Shown here: positions 20,111 to 30,105 of the stretch, one piece after another
Layout: every line of letters starts with the position of its first letter
How positions within the stretch are numbered: position 1 is the first letter of the stretch
Assembly (NCBI RefSeq): GCF_003403315.2
Contig: NZ_CP048407.1
Span: forward strand, 2,666,001-2,730,000
Length of the DNA stretch: 64,000 nt
Reading direction: 5' to 3'
From: Thermaerobacter sp. PB12/4term
GTDB lineage: Bacteria > Bacillota > Sulfobacillia > Thermaerobacterales > Thermaerobacteraceae
Notes under the pieces: generated by a model
Seen by the model: the letters and a program-made list of their open reading frames with translations, nothing else
Database searches by the model: none
Told to the model about the DNA's origin: nothing
Made by a program: the position numbers and the translations under genes

Positions 20111-21381
20111 CCCGCCATCCCCCCGCCCGGCCCGGCCGGGCCGCCGCGCTCGCTGGCGCCACCGGCCGCACCCGCACCGCCCGGCCCGCTCCCGTTTCCG
20201 CGGGGCGCGGGCGCCTCGGGTAAGACCGCCACCCCGGGCAGCTCCTTGCCTTCCAGCAGTTCCAGCGACGCCCCGCCCCCCGTGGAGATGTGGTCGATCC
20301 GGCCGGCCACACCGGTGCGCTGGACCGCCGCCACGCTGTCGCCGCCTCCCACCACCGTCACCGCCTCCAGCCCCGCCAGGAACTCCGCCAGGGCAAAGGT
20401 TCCCCGGTGGAAGGGCTCCACCTCGAACACCCCCAGGGGACCGTTCCAGAACACGGTGCCCGCCCCCCGCAGCCGCTCCTGCCAGGCCGCCAGGGTGGCC
20501 GGTCCCACGTCCACGGCCATGGCCCCGGCGGGGATCCGGTCCACGGGCACCACCCGGCTGGGCGCCCCCGGCTCGAGCTTCTCGGTCACCACCACGTCGG
20601 CGGGCAGCAGCAGGCGATCGCCGGCGGTCTCCAGCCACCGCCGGGCCGGTTCGACCTGCTCGGGTTCGTAGATGGAGCGGCCCACGTCGAAGCCCCGCGC
20701 CGCGAGCAGCGTGTTGGCCATGGCGCCGCCGATGGCCAGGCCGTCGCACACCTCCAGGAGCCGCTCGATGACCCCGATCTTGTCCGACACCTTGGCGCCG
20801 CCCAGCACAGCCCAGAAGGGCCGCCGGGGGCGTTCCAGCAGATCGCCCAGCACCTGCAGCTCCCTCTCCAGGAGGAACCCGGCCGCCGCGGGCAGGCGCT
20901 CCGCCACGCCGACCACCGAGGCATGGGCCCGGTGGGCGGCGCCAAAGGCATCGTTCACATACGCATCGGCCAGGCGGGCCAGGGCAGCGGCAAACTCCGG
21001 GTCGTTGGCCGTCTCCCCCGGATGGAAGCGCAGGTTCTCCAGCAAAACCACCTCACCGGGCTGGAGACCGGCCACTTCCCGCTCCACCTGGGGCCCCACC
21101 ACCTCCGGCAGGGCCCGCACCGGCCGGCCCAAAAGCTCCTCCAGGCGCCGGGCCACGGGGGCCAGCCTGAGCTCCTCCACCACCTTGCCCTTGGGCCGGC
21201 CCAGGTGGGAGCAGAGGATGACCGCCGCGCCCTGCTCCAGCAGGTAGCGGATGGTGGGAAGGGCGGCGCGGATGCGGGTGTCGTCGGTGATGCGGCCGCC
21301 TTCCAGGGGAACGTTGAAGTCGGCGCGGACCAGCACCCGCCGGCCGCGCACATCCAGATCGCGCACCGAGCGCTTGCGCAA
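20107..21381 (-). CDS. pgk: Phosphoglycerate kinase
   Basis: ATP-generating glycolytic kinase, 424 residues. RVLVRADFNVPL near the N-terminus, SHLGRPKG and GGAKVSDKIGVI, and the C-terminal nucleotide region VVGGGDSVAA are characteristic. The start is TTG at 21381 with AAAGGAGG seven bases upstream. After the normal C-terminus there is a Gly/Ala/Pro-rich tail of about 35-40 residues not found in typical homologues; its coding end overlaps tpiA by 4 bases. Confidence 0.95.
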   Translation of the reverse strand: MRKRSVRDLDVRGRRVLVRADFNVPLEGGRITDDTRIRAALPTIRYLLEQGAAVILCSHLGRPKGKVVEELRLAPVARRLEELLGRPVRALPEVVGPQVEREVAGLQPGEVVLLENLRFHPGETANDPEFAAALARLADAYVNDAFGAAHRAHASVVGVAERLPAAAGFLLERELQVLGDLLERPRRPFWAVLGGAKVSDKIGVIERLLEVCDGLAIGGAMANTLLAARGFDVGRSIYEPEQVEPARRWLETAGDRLLLPADVVVTEKLEPGAPSRVVPVDRIPAGAMAVDVGPATLAAWQERLRGAGTVFWNGPLGVFEVEPFHRGTFALAEFLAGLEAVTVVGGGDSVAAVQRTGVAGRIDHISTGGGASLELLEGKELPGVAVLPEAPAPRGNGSGPGGAGAAGGASERGGPAGPGGGMAG

Positions 21382-21468
21382 GGCCGGGCCTCCTTTCCAG
21401 GCCCGGGGCGCCCGGCCGCTCCCGGCCGGGCGCCCCGGCTTCCTGCCAGCTACCCCATGCGCCGCTCT

Positions 21469-22506
<1,038 letters not shown>

Positions 22507-23580
22507 CTACGGGTCCATCATAGCAGTTTCCCCTGATGATTCCTTGAGGGGCGCCGCCGTGGCCGGGGGAGGTGCCGCCGTCCCCGCACCCTGCCCTCCC
22601 GCACCCTGCCCCCCCGCGCCCTGCCTTCCCGCGCCGGCCACGCCGGCCGCCCCCACGCCCTCCGCCCCGGATGGGCCGCCCTCGCCGGGATCAACGCCCT
22701 GGGCCGAACCGCCCCGGGTCGAACCCGCCGCCGGGCCGCGGCCCTCCGCCGGGCCGGCGCCGCCCCCGGCCAGCCGGCGGGCCACCACGTCCAGGGCGAT
22801 CACGTTCAGGGCCGTCATGTGCTCCACCGCCTGCAGCGCCTGGCGCTGGGCCGAGGCCAGCACGGCCCGCAGGGGGCGCCCCGGTTCCACGGCCACCTCC
22901 AGGGTGATGGCCACCCCCTCCTCCCGGTCCGTAACGCCGGCCCGCAACACCTCGGCCACCCCCGTCACCCGGGCGGCCGCGTAGGCCGCGATGCTGCCCA
23001 CCACCTGGCGGGTGATGAAGAAGCGGCCCAGGGAGCTGTAGGTGGGGCGCACCATGGTCTTCTCGATCACCTGGCCGGAGCCCGCCGGCCGGTTCTTCCC
23101 GCGGTAGAACAGGCGCAGCGGGTCCAGCAGGTAACCGGAGAAGCTGCGCTTCACCTCGAAGGTGGGCGCCGGGATCACGTGCCGGCCCTGGGTCCGGCGG
23201 ATGAGCTGGGCCCGCCGGATCCCCGCCGGCGTGGCCACCTCTTCGATCCCGATGTAGCGCGCTGGAGCCGGCAGCCCCAGGGTGGCGGCGATCCGGTCCA
23301 CCATGTCCCGGGAGGTGCCCAGGATCAGCACCCGGCGGGGCCGGAGGGCCTCCAGGGCCCGGCGGACCTCGTCCCGGTGGGCCGGGTCGACGAACAGGGC
23401 GCGGCGGATGGCGCCGATCTTGGTCGCCTCCCGCTTGGCCGACACGCCGGCGACGATGCGGCTCTCCCGGATGAGCAGCCCGTCGTCGATCAGGGCGTCG
23501 GCCTCCACCTCCCGCGCCACGGCGGCGGCGCGGTGGCTCTTGCCGGTTCCGCTCGGCCCCACCAGGGCGATGACTTCCAT
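22507..23580 (-). CDS. P-loop ATPase fused to an Asp23/Gls24-like domain
   Basis: 357 residues. The N-terminus is a Walker A nucleotide-binding domain, VGPSGTGKS at 7-15, followed by kinase-like strands including RVLILGTSRDMV. From about 165 to 270 the sequence (ITRQVVGSIAAYAAARV, ending MTALNVIALDV) resembles the Asp23/Gls24 envelope-stress family. The last ~80 residues are Gly/Ala/Pro-rich with GAGGQ-type repeats. No biochemical function can be given. The ATG at 23580 follows GGAGGG. It sits between hemL (58-base gap) and gapA (27 bases), where many Firmicutes carry the regulator CggR. Confidence 0.72.
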   Translation of the reverse strand: MEVIALVGPSGTGKSHRAAAVAREVEADALIDDGLLIRESRIVAGVSAKREATKIGAIRRALFVDPAHRDEVRRALEALRPRRVLILGTSRDMVDRIAATLGLPAPARYIGIEEVATPAGIRRAQLIRRTQGRHVIPAPTFEVKRSFSGYLLDPLRLFYRGKNRPAGSGQVIEKTMVRPTYSSLGRFFITRQVVGSIAAYAAARVTGVAEVLRAGVTDREEGVAITLEVAVEPGRPLRAVLASAQRQALQAVEHMTALNVIALDVVARRLAGGGAGPAEGRGPAAGSTRGGSAQGVDPGEGGPSGAEGVGAAGVAGAGRQGAGGQGAGGQGAGTAAPPPATAAPLKESSGETAMMDP

Positions 23581-23638
23581 GAGGGCCTCCCTCGTGGTCG
23601 CAGCCGGGGCCGGTGCCCTTGCCGCTGGCACCGGCCTG

Positions 23639-24946
23639 TCACTGCCGGGCGCGGCGCAGGGCACGGGCGTGGGCCTCCACGGTGAACTCGATGTCCTGGT
23701 CCGTGTGGGCCAGGGAGACGAAGGCCGCCTCGAAGGCCGAAGGCGGCAGGTACACGCCCTCCCGCAGCATGCCGTGGAAGTAGCGGGCGTAAAAGGCCGT
23801 GTCGGAACGGCGCACCTCCTCCAGGTTCCGCAGCGGCCCCGGATGGAAGAACCCGGTCCACATGGACCCCACCCGCTGCACGCAGTAGGGCACGTCCTGC
23901 GCCCGGGCCTCGGCCAGCAGGCCTTCCGCCAGCCGCGCCGCCTGGCGTTCCAGGCGCTCGTAGGTGCCGGGCTGGCTCAGCACCTCCAGGGTGGCCAGCC
24001 CCGCCGCCATGGCCAGGGGATTGCCCGAGAGGGTCCCCGCCTGGTAGACGGGCCCCGCAGGGGCCACCCGCTCCATGATGTCGGCCCGGCCGCCGTAGGC
24101 GCCCACCGGCAGGCCGCCGCCGATGATCTTGCCCAGGCAGGTCAGGTCGGGGACGATGCCCAGCAGGCCCTGGGCGCCGCCCAGGCCCACCCGGAAGCCC
24201 GTGATCACCTCGTCGAAGATCAGCAGGGCCCCCGCCTCCCGGGTCAGGCGGCGCAGGGCGGGCAAGAACCCCGGTTCGGGCGGCACCACCCCCATGTTGC
24301 CGGCGATGGGCTCGACGATCACCGCGGCGATTTGCTCGCCGTGCCGGGCGAACAGTTCTTCGACGGCTGCCACGTCGTTGTACGGCAGCACCCAGGTATC
24401 CCCGGCCGCCCCCGCCGTCACCCCCGGCGACCCCGGCAGGCCCAGGGTCAGCACGCCCGAACCCGCCTCCACCAGCAGGCTGTCGGCATGGCCGTGGTAG
24501 CAGCCGGCGAACTTGACGATCTTGTCCCGCCCGGTGAAGGCGCGGGCCAGGCGCAGGGCGCTCATGGCGGCCTCGGTGCCCGAGTTGACGAACCGGACCC
24601 GTTCCATGGAGGGCATGGCGGCGGTGATGGCCTCGGCCAGGGCCAGTTCCACCTCGGTGGGGGCGCCGTAGGCGGTGCCCTGCTCCGCCTGGCGCTGGAC
24701 GGCCTGGACCACGGCCGGGTGGGCATGGCCCAGGATCAGAGGACCCCAGGCCATGACGTAGTCCACGTAGCGGATGCCGTCCACGTCGGTCACGTAGGGC
24801 CCCTTGGCCCGGTCGATGAACCGCGGCGTGCCGCCGACGGCCGCAAAGGCCCGGACGGGGCTGCTCACCCCGCCCGGGAGCAATTGTCGCGCCCGCTCCC
24901 AGAGCTCCCGGGACCGGGCGGCGCGGCGCTCTTCCCCGCTGTCCAT
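23639..24946 (-). CDS. hemL: Glutamate-1-semialdehyde 2,1-aminomutase
   Basis: PLP-dependent enzyme that makes 5-aminolevulinate for tetrapyrrole synthesis. The 435-residue protein has LLPGGVSSPVRAF, FVNSGTEAAMSALRLAR, KFAGCYHGHAD, IFDEVITGFRVGLGGAQ and LGKIIGGGLPVGAYGG, whose Lys should bind PLP. This set distinguishes it from other class III aminotransferases. The ATG at 24946 is preceded by AGGGGAC. No other heme genes are adjacent; it heads the run leading to the glycolytic genes. Confidence 0.94.
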   Translation of the reverse strand: MDSGEERRAARSRELWERARQLLPGGVSSPVRAFAAVGGTPRFIDRAKGPYVTDVDGIRYVDYVMAWGPLILGHAHPAVVQAVQRQAEQGTAYGAPTEVELALAEAITAAMPSMERVRFVNSGTEAAMSALRLARAFTGRDKIVKFAGCYHGHADSLLVEAGSGVLTLGLPGSPGVTAGAAGDTWVLPYNDVAAVEELFARHGEQIAAVIVEPIAGNMGVVPPEPGFLPALRRLTREAGALLIFDEVITGFRVGLGGAQGLLGIVPDLTCLGKIIGGGLPVGAYGGRADIMERVAPAGPVYQAGTLSGNPLAMAAGLATLEVLSQPGTYERLERQAARLAEGLLAEARAQDVPYCVQRVGSMWTGFFHPGPLRNLEEVRRSDTAFYARYFHGMLREGVYLPPSAFEAAFVSLAHTDQDIEFTVEAHARALRRARQ

Positions 24947-25170
24947 GGGCGTCCCCTTTCTGCTCCTGGGGCCTGGCCGGGCCTGGCTGCCAGGCCTCAT
25001 GGGCGGCCTTGTTTCGCTGGGCCGCAGCCGGTGACCCGGCCGGCGGCCTTGCCGCCACCGGGGCTGCGGCGGCTGCCGGACCCGCAGTCGCCCGGCCGCA
25101 GCCGGCGGCATGGCACCGGCGGTTGGCGGGCCGGCCCATGCCGCCGGACCTCGGGTGATTTCAGGTTGAA

Positions 25171-25179
25171 TGGTACAAT
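25171..25179 (+). promoter_or_regulatory. Extended -10 promoter of lgt
   Basis: TGG-TACAAT is an extended -10 form 31 bases upstream of the lgt start. No good -35 is seen at 16-18 bases. It lies in the divergent gap between hemL and lgt. Confidence 0.45.
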
Positions 25180-25210
25180 GAACCGGCAAGGAAGACGAGG
25201 AGGGCGCGCC

Positions 25211-26059
25211 GTGGAAGTCAACTGGGACCCCGTATTGATTCAGATCGGCCCCCTGGCCATCCGCTGGTACGGGTTCTTCATGGCGGTGTCCATGGCCGCG
25301 GGCCTGTACGTGCTGGTGCGGGACGGTATCCGGCGGGGCTACGACGAGGAGTTCCTCTACAACGTCAGCGCGCTGATCATCGTCGGCGGGATCGTGGGCG
25401 CCCGCCTGGTCTACGTGCTGACCAATCCGGGCGATTACTTCGCTCCCGGCCGCTACGGCGAGATCATCCGGGTCGACCACGGCGGGCTCTCCCTGCACGG
25501 CGCCCTGCTGGGCGGCGGCCTGGCCGGCTGGTGGTACATCCGTCGCCGGCTGCCGGGGCCGGCCTGGCCCCATTTCCAGCGCCTGCTGGACCTGGCGGTG
25601 CCGGGCGTGGCCATCGGCTACATGCTGGTGCGCATCGGCAACCTGTTCAACGGCGAGGTGCTGGGCAACTTCACCACCGCCCTGCCCTTTCCCCGCCACC
25701 CCGTCCAGCTCTACGCCTCGGCGGCAGGGCTCGGGCTCCTGCTCCTGCACCACCGGCTGGCGCGCCGCCGGCCTCCCGCCGGTTACCTCTTCTGGAGCTT
25801 TCTCTACTACTACCAGTGGTGGCGGGTGGCGGTGGAAGAAACGGTGCGGGACGCCCCCATCGCCTGGCCCGTCTACGCCAACCCGGCCTACGGCATCGAA
25901 ATCCTGACCGTCACCCAGGTGACCACCTGGCCGCTGCTGGTCCTGGCCTGGTGGCTGCGCAAGCGGTCCCTGGAACAGGACATCGATCCGGCCTGGGAGC
26001 CCGGAGAAGGGGCGGGGCTGGATTACGGCACGGAAGACGGCAGGGAAGGCGAGCGGTAG
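25211..26059 (+). CDS. lgt: Prolipoprotein diacylglyceryl transferase
   Basis: Membrane enzyme that attaches diacylglycerol from phosphatidylglycerol to the lipobox Cys of prolipoproteins. 282 residues with about seven transmembrane helices. The family signature appears as GGLSLHGALLGG (conserved His-Gly) and RIGNLFNGEVLG. The C-terminus is a ~30-residue acidic tail. The GTG at 25211 has GGAGGG about 6 bases upstream; upstream in-frame ATGs lack such a site. It stands alone, convergent with the Xre gene. Confidence 0.93.
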   Translation: MEVNWDPVLIQIGPLAIRWYGFFMAVSMAAGLYVLVRDGIRRGYDEEFLYNVSALIIVGGIVGARLVYVLTNPGDYFAPGRYGEIIRVDHGGLSLHGALLGGGLAGWWYIRRRLPGPAWPHFQRLLDLAVPGVAIGYMLVRIGNLFNGEVLGNFTTALPFPRHPVQLYASAAGLGLLLLHHRLARRRPPAGYLFWSFLYYYQWWRVAVEETVRDAPIAWPVYANPAYGIEILTVTQVTTWPLLVLAWWLRKRSLEQDIDPAWEPGEGAGLDYGTEDGREGER

Positions 26060-26220
26060 ACCCCCGCAGCCAGGGGCCAGGCCCTCGGCAGGCCCCAGTC
26101 ACCGCGCTCCCCGGGACTGCCCGGCCGAGGCCGGCTCCGGCGGGCCCCAGGTGCGGGAGCAGCCTGGCCGGAATCCCGGGGGTCACCCCGCCGGCCCCGA
26201 GGTAGCCGTCGCTTCCGGCT

Positions 26221-26877
26221 TCAGCCGGAGGGACCGGGTTCTTCGCCCGGTGCCCCGCCCGGAGACGAGCCGCCCGGCATCCCGCCCGGCGCCGGGCCGC
26301 CCGGTGGCGGGGGCGGGGCGCCCGGTGGTGAGGGCTGGCCCGCTCCCGGCGCAGCTTCCGCCGGCTCCGCTTCCGCCGCCGTGTCCGCCTCCGGGGCTCC
26401 ATGTGCCTCCGGGCCGGAAGGGGCGAGCGAACGGGAGTCGCCGCTCAGGCGGGGTCCGCCCCGCGGGCGCGGGTACAGGGTGCCTCCCCGGCGGCGGCCG
26501 CCGGTGGTCCCGCGCCCCCGCCCGGTGAGTCCCACCCGGTCGAGAAACTCCGCCACCGCCTCCAGCTGCTGGTCCTCCAGGGTGGCGAGCCGCTGGCACG
26601 CCTCGGCCAGGGCCGGCCGGTCCAGCAACTGGAGCGCCAGTCCCGCCAGCGGCTGAGGCAGCAGGGTCTCCAGCGCCAGCCGGTCCGTCAGGAAGACCGA
26701 AACGGGCACTTCGTAGAGGGCCGCCAGCTCCCGCAGCACGTCCAGGCTGGGTTGCCGTTCGTTGCGCTCGTATTTGCTGATGGTCGAGAAATGCATCCCC
26801 GTCCGCCGCTCCACCTCGTAGATGCTGAGGTTGCGGCTCTCGCGGATGCGGCGCAAGCGGCCTCCCAGGTCGTCCAC
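26221..26877 (-). CDS. Xre-family transcriptional regulator with Pro/Gly-rich tail
   Basis: 218 residues. A helix-turn-helix of the Cro/C1/Xre type covers about 5-60 (RLRRIRESRNLSIYEVE, then STISKYERNERQPS). A helical segment follows to about 115 (LLDRPALAEACQRLA, EDQQLEAVAEFLDRVG), then a ~100-residue Pro/Gly/Ala-rich tail. The GTG at 26877 has GGAG eight bases upstream; another GTG lies at 26886. It is divergent from rocA, and two direct repeats in the shared gap could be its operator. The ligand and targets are unknown. Confidence 0.8.
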   Translation of the reverse strand: MDDLGGRLRRIRESRNLSIYEVERRTGMHFSTISKYERNERQPSLDVLRELAALYEVPVSVFLTDRLALETLLPQPLAGLALQLLDRPALAEACQRLATLEDQQLEAVAEFLDRVGLTGRGRGTTGGRRRGGTLYPRPRGGPRLSGDSRSLAPSGPEAHGAPEADTAAEAEPAEAAPGAGQPSPPGAPPPPPGGPAPGGMPGGSSPGGAPGEEPGPSG

Positions 26878-27260
26878 GCTGGTCACTCCAGGCGGTGGTG
26901 AATGGTCCACCCCGCGGGCCCATGCCCGGCACTCCCTGCCATGCATTCCGGCTGGGCGGGAGGCTTCCTATAGCCACAGCGGACATACACCGGCGTGATG
27001 TAGCCACTGTGTCGACACCGGGTGCGGGAGGTCCCGAACGAACCCGCCGCCAGGGCGCGGGTTCGTCCGGCGGGTGGCACCCGGTTGGGCCGGTCGCGCG
27101 GGCGGTGCAGGGGGAACGGCAGGGATGTGGGCGGCGGCTGTCTAAGGGTTGGCGCGGCCGGCACCGGACTGGTGAGGACTTCCACAGCCCTGGCCGCCCC
27201 CTGGGGTGTATCGGGTGCGCCGCGCCATTGGCAAGGTATCGGCGGAAGGAGGATGCGTAG
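26878..27260. other. 383-base divergent gap between the Xre gene and rocA
   Basis: No gene is supported. The region holds the rocA ribosome site (AAGGAGG) and a pair of direct repeats at 26971 and 27001. No well-formed -35/-10 pair was found in either direction. Confidence 0.45.
26971..27009. repeat. Two TAGCCAC direct repeats, candidate operator
   Basis: TAGCCACAG at 26971 and TAGCCACTG at 27001 lie exactly 30 bases apart, about three helical turns, in the divergent gap next to an Xre regulator. The second copy runs into the palindrome TGTCGACA. Binding of the neighbouring regulator is inference. Confidence 0.4.
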
Positions 27261-28811
27261 ATGCCCGTGCCGGAATTCCGCAACGAGCCGCTCACGGACT
27301 TTACCCAGCCGGCCGCGCACCAGGCCATGACCGAGGCCCTGGCCCGGGTGCGGGCGGAGTTCGGCCGCCACTATCCCCTCTGGATCGGCGGCCGGGCGGT
27401 CGACACGCCGGAGCGCATCGTCTCGTACAACCCGGGCCGCAAGACGGAAGTGGTGGGGACGGTGGCCCGGGCCAGCCGCGAGCATGCCGAGCAGGCCCTG
27501 GCCGCCGCCTGGGAAGCCTTCGGACCCTGGAGCCGCCTCTCGGCGGCCGCCCGGGCGGCCGTGCTCTTCCGGGCCGCCGCCATCATGCGCCGGCGCAAGC
27601 TGGAGCTGGCGGCGTGGGAGGTCTACGAGGCCGGCAAGACCTGGCCGGAGGCCGACGCCGACGTGGCCGAGGCCATCGACTTCCTCGAGTACTACGGGCG
27701 GCAAGCCTTGCGGCTGGAGGAACCGCAGCCCCTGACGCCCCTGGCCGGGGAGTTCAACGAGGCCTTCTACATCCCCCTGGGAGCCGGCCTGGTGGTGCCG
27801 CCGTGGAACTTCCCCCTGGCCATCCTGACCGGCACCACCGTGGGTCCGGTGGTGGCGGGCAACACGGTCGTCCTCAAGCCGGCCAGCAACACCCCCATCA
27901 TCGCGGCCAAGTTCATGGAGATCATGATCGAGGCCGGCATCCCGGCCGGGGTGATCAACTTCCTGCCGGGCCCCGGCCCGGAGGTGGGCGACTACCTGGT
28001 GGCCCACCCGCGCACCCGGTTCATCAACTTCACGGGCTCCATGGAGGTCGGCCTGCGCATCTACGAGCAGGCGGCGCGCCGCCAGCCCGGCCAGATCTGG
28101 CTGAAGCGGGTCGTGGCCGAGATGGGCGGCAAGGACGCCATCATCGTGGACGACAGCGCCGACCTGGAGGACGCGGCCAGCGGCATCGTGACGTCGGCCT
28201 TCGGCTTCCAGGGCCAGAAGTGCTCGGCCTGCTCGCGGGCCATCGTGGTCGACCGCGTCTACGATGAGGTCCTGCGCCGGGTGGTGGAAAAGACCCAGCA
28301 GCTGCGGGTCGGCCAGGCGGACGACCCGGCCACCCAGGTGGGTCCCGTCATCGACCACGCGGCCTTCCAGAAGATCATGCGCTACATCGAGATCGGCCGC
28401 GGCGAGGGCCGGCTGGTGGCCGGCGGCCAGGGCGACGACCGCGAGGGCTACTTCATCCAGCCCACCGTCTTCGCCGACGTGGACGGCCGCGCCACCATCG
28501 CCCAGGAGGAGATCTTCGGGCCCGTGGTGGCCTTCATCCGCGCCCGCGACTTCGACCACGCCCTGGCCCTGGCCAACGACACCATGTACGGGCTGACGGG
28601 CTCCGTCTACGCCCGCGACCGGTACAAGCTGGAGCGCGCCAAGCGGGAGTTCCACGTGGGCAACCTGTACTTCAACCGCAAGTGCACCGGCGCCCTGGTG
28701 GGCGTGCACCCCTTCGGCGGCTGGAACATGTCCGGCACCGACGCCAAGGCCGGCGGGCCGGACTACCTGCTCTGGTTCCTGCAGCCCAAGGCGGTCTCGG
28801 AAAGGCTGTAG
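27261..28811 (+). CDS. rocA: L-glutamate gamma-semialdehyde dehydrogenase (P5C dehydrogenase)
   Basis: NAD-dependent aldehyde dehydrogenase that oxidises glutamate semialdehyde to glutamate, the second step of proline breakdown and the last of arginine breakdown. 516 residues, the usual length for the RocA/PruA monofunctional type. PPWNFPLAI, the catalytic Glu in AEMGGKDAI and the catalytic Cys in GFQGQKCSACSR are typical of this subfamily, as is the C-terminal GGWNMSGTDAKAGGPDYL stretch. The ATG at 27261 follows AAGGAGG. No proline dehydrogenase or arginase gene lies nearby. Confidence 0.93.
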   Translation: MPVPEFRNEPLTDFTQPAAHQAMTEALARVRAEFGRHYPLWIGGRAVDTPERIVSYNPGRKTEVVGTVARASREHAEQALAAAWEAFGPWSRLSAAARAAVLFRAAAIMRRRKLELAAWEVYEAGKTWPEADADVAEAIDFLEYYGRQALRLEEPQPLTPLAGEFNEAFYIPLGAGLVVPPWNFPLAILTGTTVGPVVAGNTVVLKPASNTPIIAAKFMEIMIEAGIPAGVINFLPGPGPEVGDYLVAHPRTRFINFTGSMEVGLRIYEQAARRQPGQIWLKRVVAEMGGKDAIIVDDSADLEDAASGIVTSAFGFQGQKCSACSRAIVVDRVYDEVLRRVVEKTQQLRVGQADDPATQVGPVIDHAAFQKIMRYIEIGRGEGRLVAGGQGDDREGYFIQPTVFADVDGRATIAQEEIFGPVVAFIRARDFDHALALANDTMYGLTGSVYARDRYKLERAKREFHVGNLYFNRKCTGALVGVHPFGGWNMSGTDAKAGGPDYLLWFLQPKAVSERL

Positions 28812-29168
28812 GACGCCGGCACCGGAACAGCGGGGAGGCCTGAAGCCCGCGGGACGGGCACCCCGGGCAGGGATCAGGGAGGGCGCCCGCCGGCCTTACC
28901 GGCTCCCCCCGGCCCTGCCCGGCGGCCCCGGTCGGGGCGGGTGAACCGGCGGACCCGGAGCCCGCGAGGCCGGGTGGACCTGCGAGCACCGGGGGCCCGG
29001 TCGACCACAAGCCGGGTCAAGGGGCCGGCGGGGCAGGTGGAAGCAGGTATGGCATCGGGGGGTACCGCCGGGGCAGCCGTGGCTGCGGCGGTGCCGCCCG
29101 GCCCGTGCCGGCCTGTAGCCGCCGGGCGGGCGTCAGCCCGCCCGGCGGTCACCTGGCCCCGGCGGAGT
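28812..29168. other. Gap between rocA and the fur promoter
   Basis: GC-rich spacer with no gene support. A short GCCGG/CCGGC hairpin near 28890-28905 might end rocA transcription. Nothing else was recognised. Confidence 0.4.
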
Positions 29169-29198
29169 CTTTGACGCTGGCAGCCGGTTCCGCCTATA
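29169..29198 (+). promoter_or_regulatory. Promoter of the fur-family gene
   Basis: TTGACG (29169-29174), an 18-base spacer and TATAAT (29193-29198) make one of the best sigma-A-type promoters in the window. A palindrome begins 2 bases after the -10. Confidence 0.85.
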
Positions 29199-29200
29199 AT

Positions 29201-29232
29201 GGCGATAACGGTTGTATTTTTAGAACCGGTAT
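29201..29232 (+). promoter_or_regulatory. Palindromic operator over the fur start site
   Basis: CGATAACGGTT (29201-29211) and AACCGGTATCG (29222-29232) form an 11-base inverted repeat with one mismatch around a 10-base AT-rich centre. It covers the expected transcription start. Autoregulation by the Fur-family product is the simplest reading; an RNA hairpin at the 5' end of the transcript is the alternative. Confidence 0.65.
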
Positions 29233-29291
29233 CGAGTAGTTGGCCGAGCCGGGGGTGGCGGCGCCCCCGCCCGTTCCGTGGGGTGAGCCCG

Positions 29292-29903
29292 GTGACCATC
29301 CGCAGGATCCTGGAGACCCTGGCCCAGCACGAGTACCGCCTGACCTGGCAGCGGTGGGCGGTGGCGGCAGCGGTGGTCCTCAATCAGGACCGCCTGCTGA
29401 CGGCGGAAGAGCTCTACTCCCAGCTCAAAAAGGATTGGCCGGACATCGGCCTGGCCACGGTCTACCGCACCCTGGACCTGCTGGTCGAGCTGGGGCTGGT
29501 GGACCGGGTGCAGGTGGGTGAAGGGCCGACGAAATACGGGCTCCGCAACGCCAACCTGGAGATCCGCCAGCAGCTGGTGTGCGAGTGCTGCGGAGAGGTC
29601 GCCCCCGTCGACGACCGCCAGCTGGAGCCGCTGTTCAAGCACCTGGCCCACACCAGCGGCTATCAGATCTCCGAGATCGAAATCAAGGTGACCGGCATCT
29701 GCCCGCGCTGCCGCAGCGCCGCGCGCTCTGGCCCAGCTTCCGGGGCCCCCGCTTCCCGGTCCCCCGGAGGCGGCAACGCGGGAGCCGCCGCGGAGGGCGG
29801 GGAGCAGGCCACCGCCACCCTGCCGCGCCCCACAGGAAGCCCGGCGCCGGTTCTTCCCGAAGACCCCGGCGCGGGGCGCGCCCAGGCGGGGGACGGCGCC
29901 TAG
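29292..29903 (+). CDS. Fur-family metalloregulator without the usual His cluster
   Basis: 203 residues. The winged-helix DNA-binding domain is clear (YRLTWQRWAVAAAV, LTAEELYSQLK, IGLATVYRTLDLLVELGLV). The dimerisation domain keeps two zinc-type Cys pairs, C97-x2-C100 and C137-x2-C140. The His-rich motif normally just before the first pair (HHHLIC in PerR/Fur) is replaced by IRQQLVC, so the regulatory metal site is altered; His117 and His120 remain. The ~60-residue C-terminal tail is low-complexity. The GTG at 29292 is chosen because the upstream frame runs into the promoter. Whether it senses iron, zinc, peroxide or something else cannot be told. Confidence 0.85.
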   Translation: MTIRRILETLAQHEYRLTWQRWAVAAAVVLNQDRLLTAEELYSQLKKDWPDIGLATVYRTLDLLVELGLVDRVQVGEGPTKYGLRNANLEIRQQLVCECCGEVAPVDDRQLEPLFKHLAHTSGYQISEIEIKVTGICPRCRSAARSGPASGAPASRSPGGGNAGAAAEGGEQATATLPRPTGSPAPVLPEDPGAGRAQAGDGA

Positions 29904-30105
29904 CGCGCCCGCACCTGCGGGATGGCCGGTCGCACGACCTGCCACAGGTGCCGTGGCAGCGCCGTGGCCAAGTGCTCCTGCCGCACCTCCCCGTGGACCC
30001 CCAACCGGGTGGCCCCCCAACGGGGCCACCGGCCGCACCCACCGCCTGGCCTGCCGGCCGGGTCCTCCGGCCGACCTTGCCGTCCGGTGGTGAAGCTCCC
30101 GGCGA

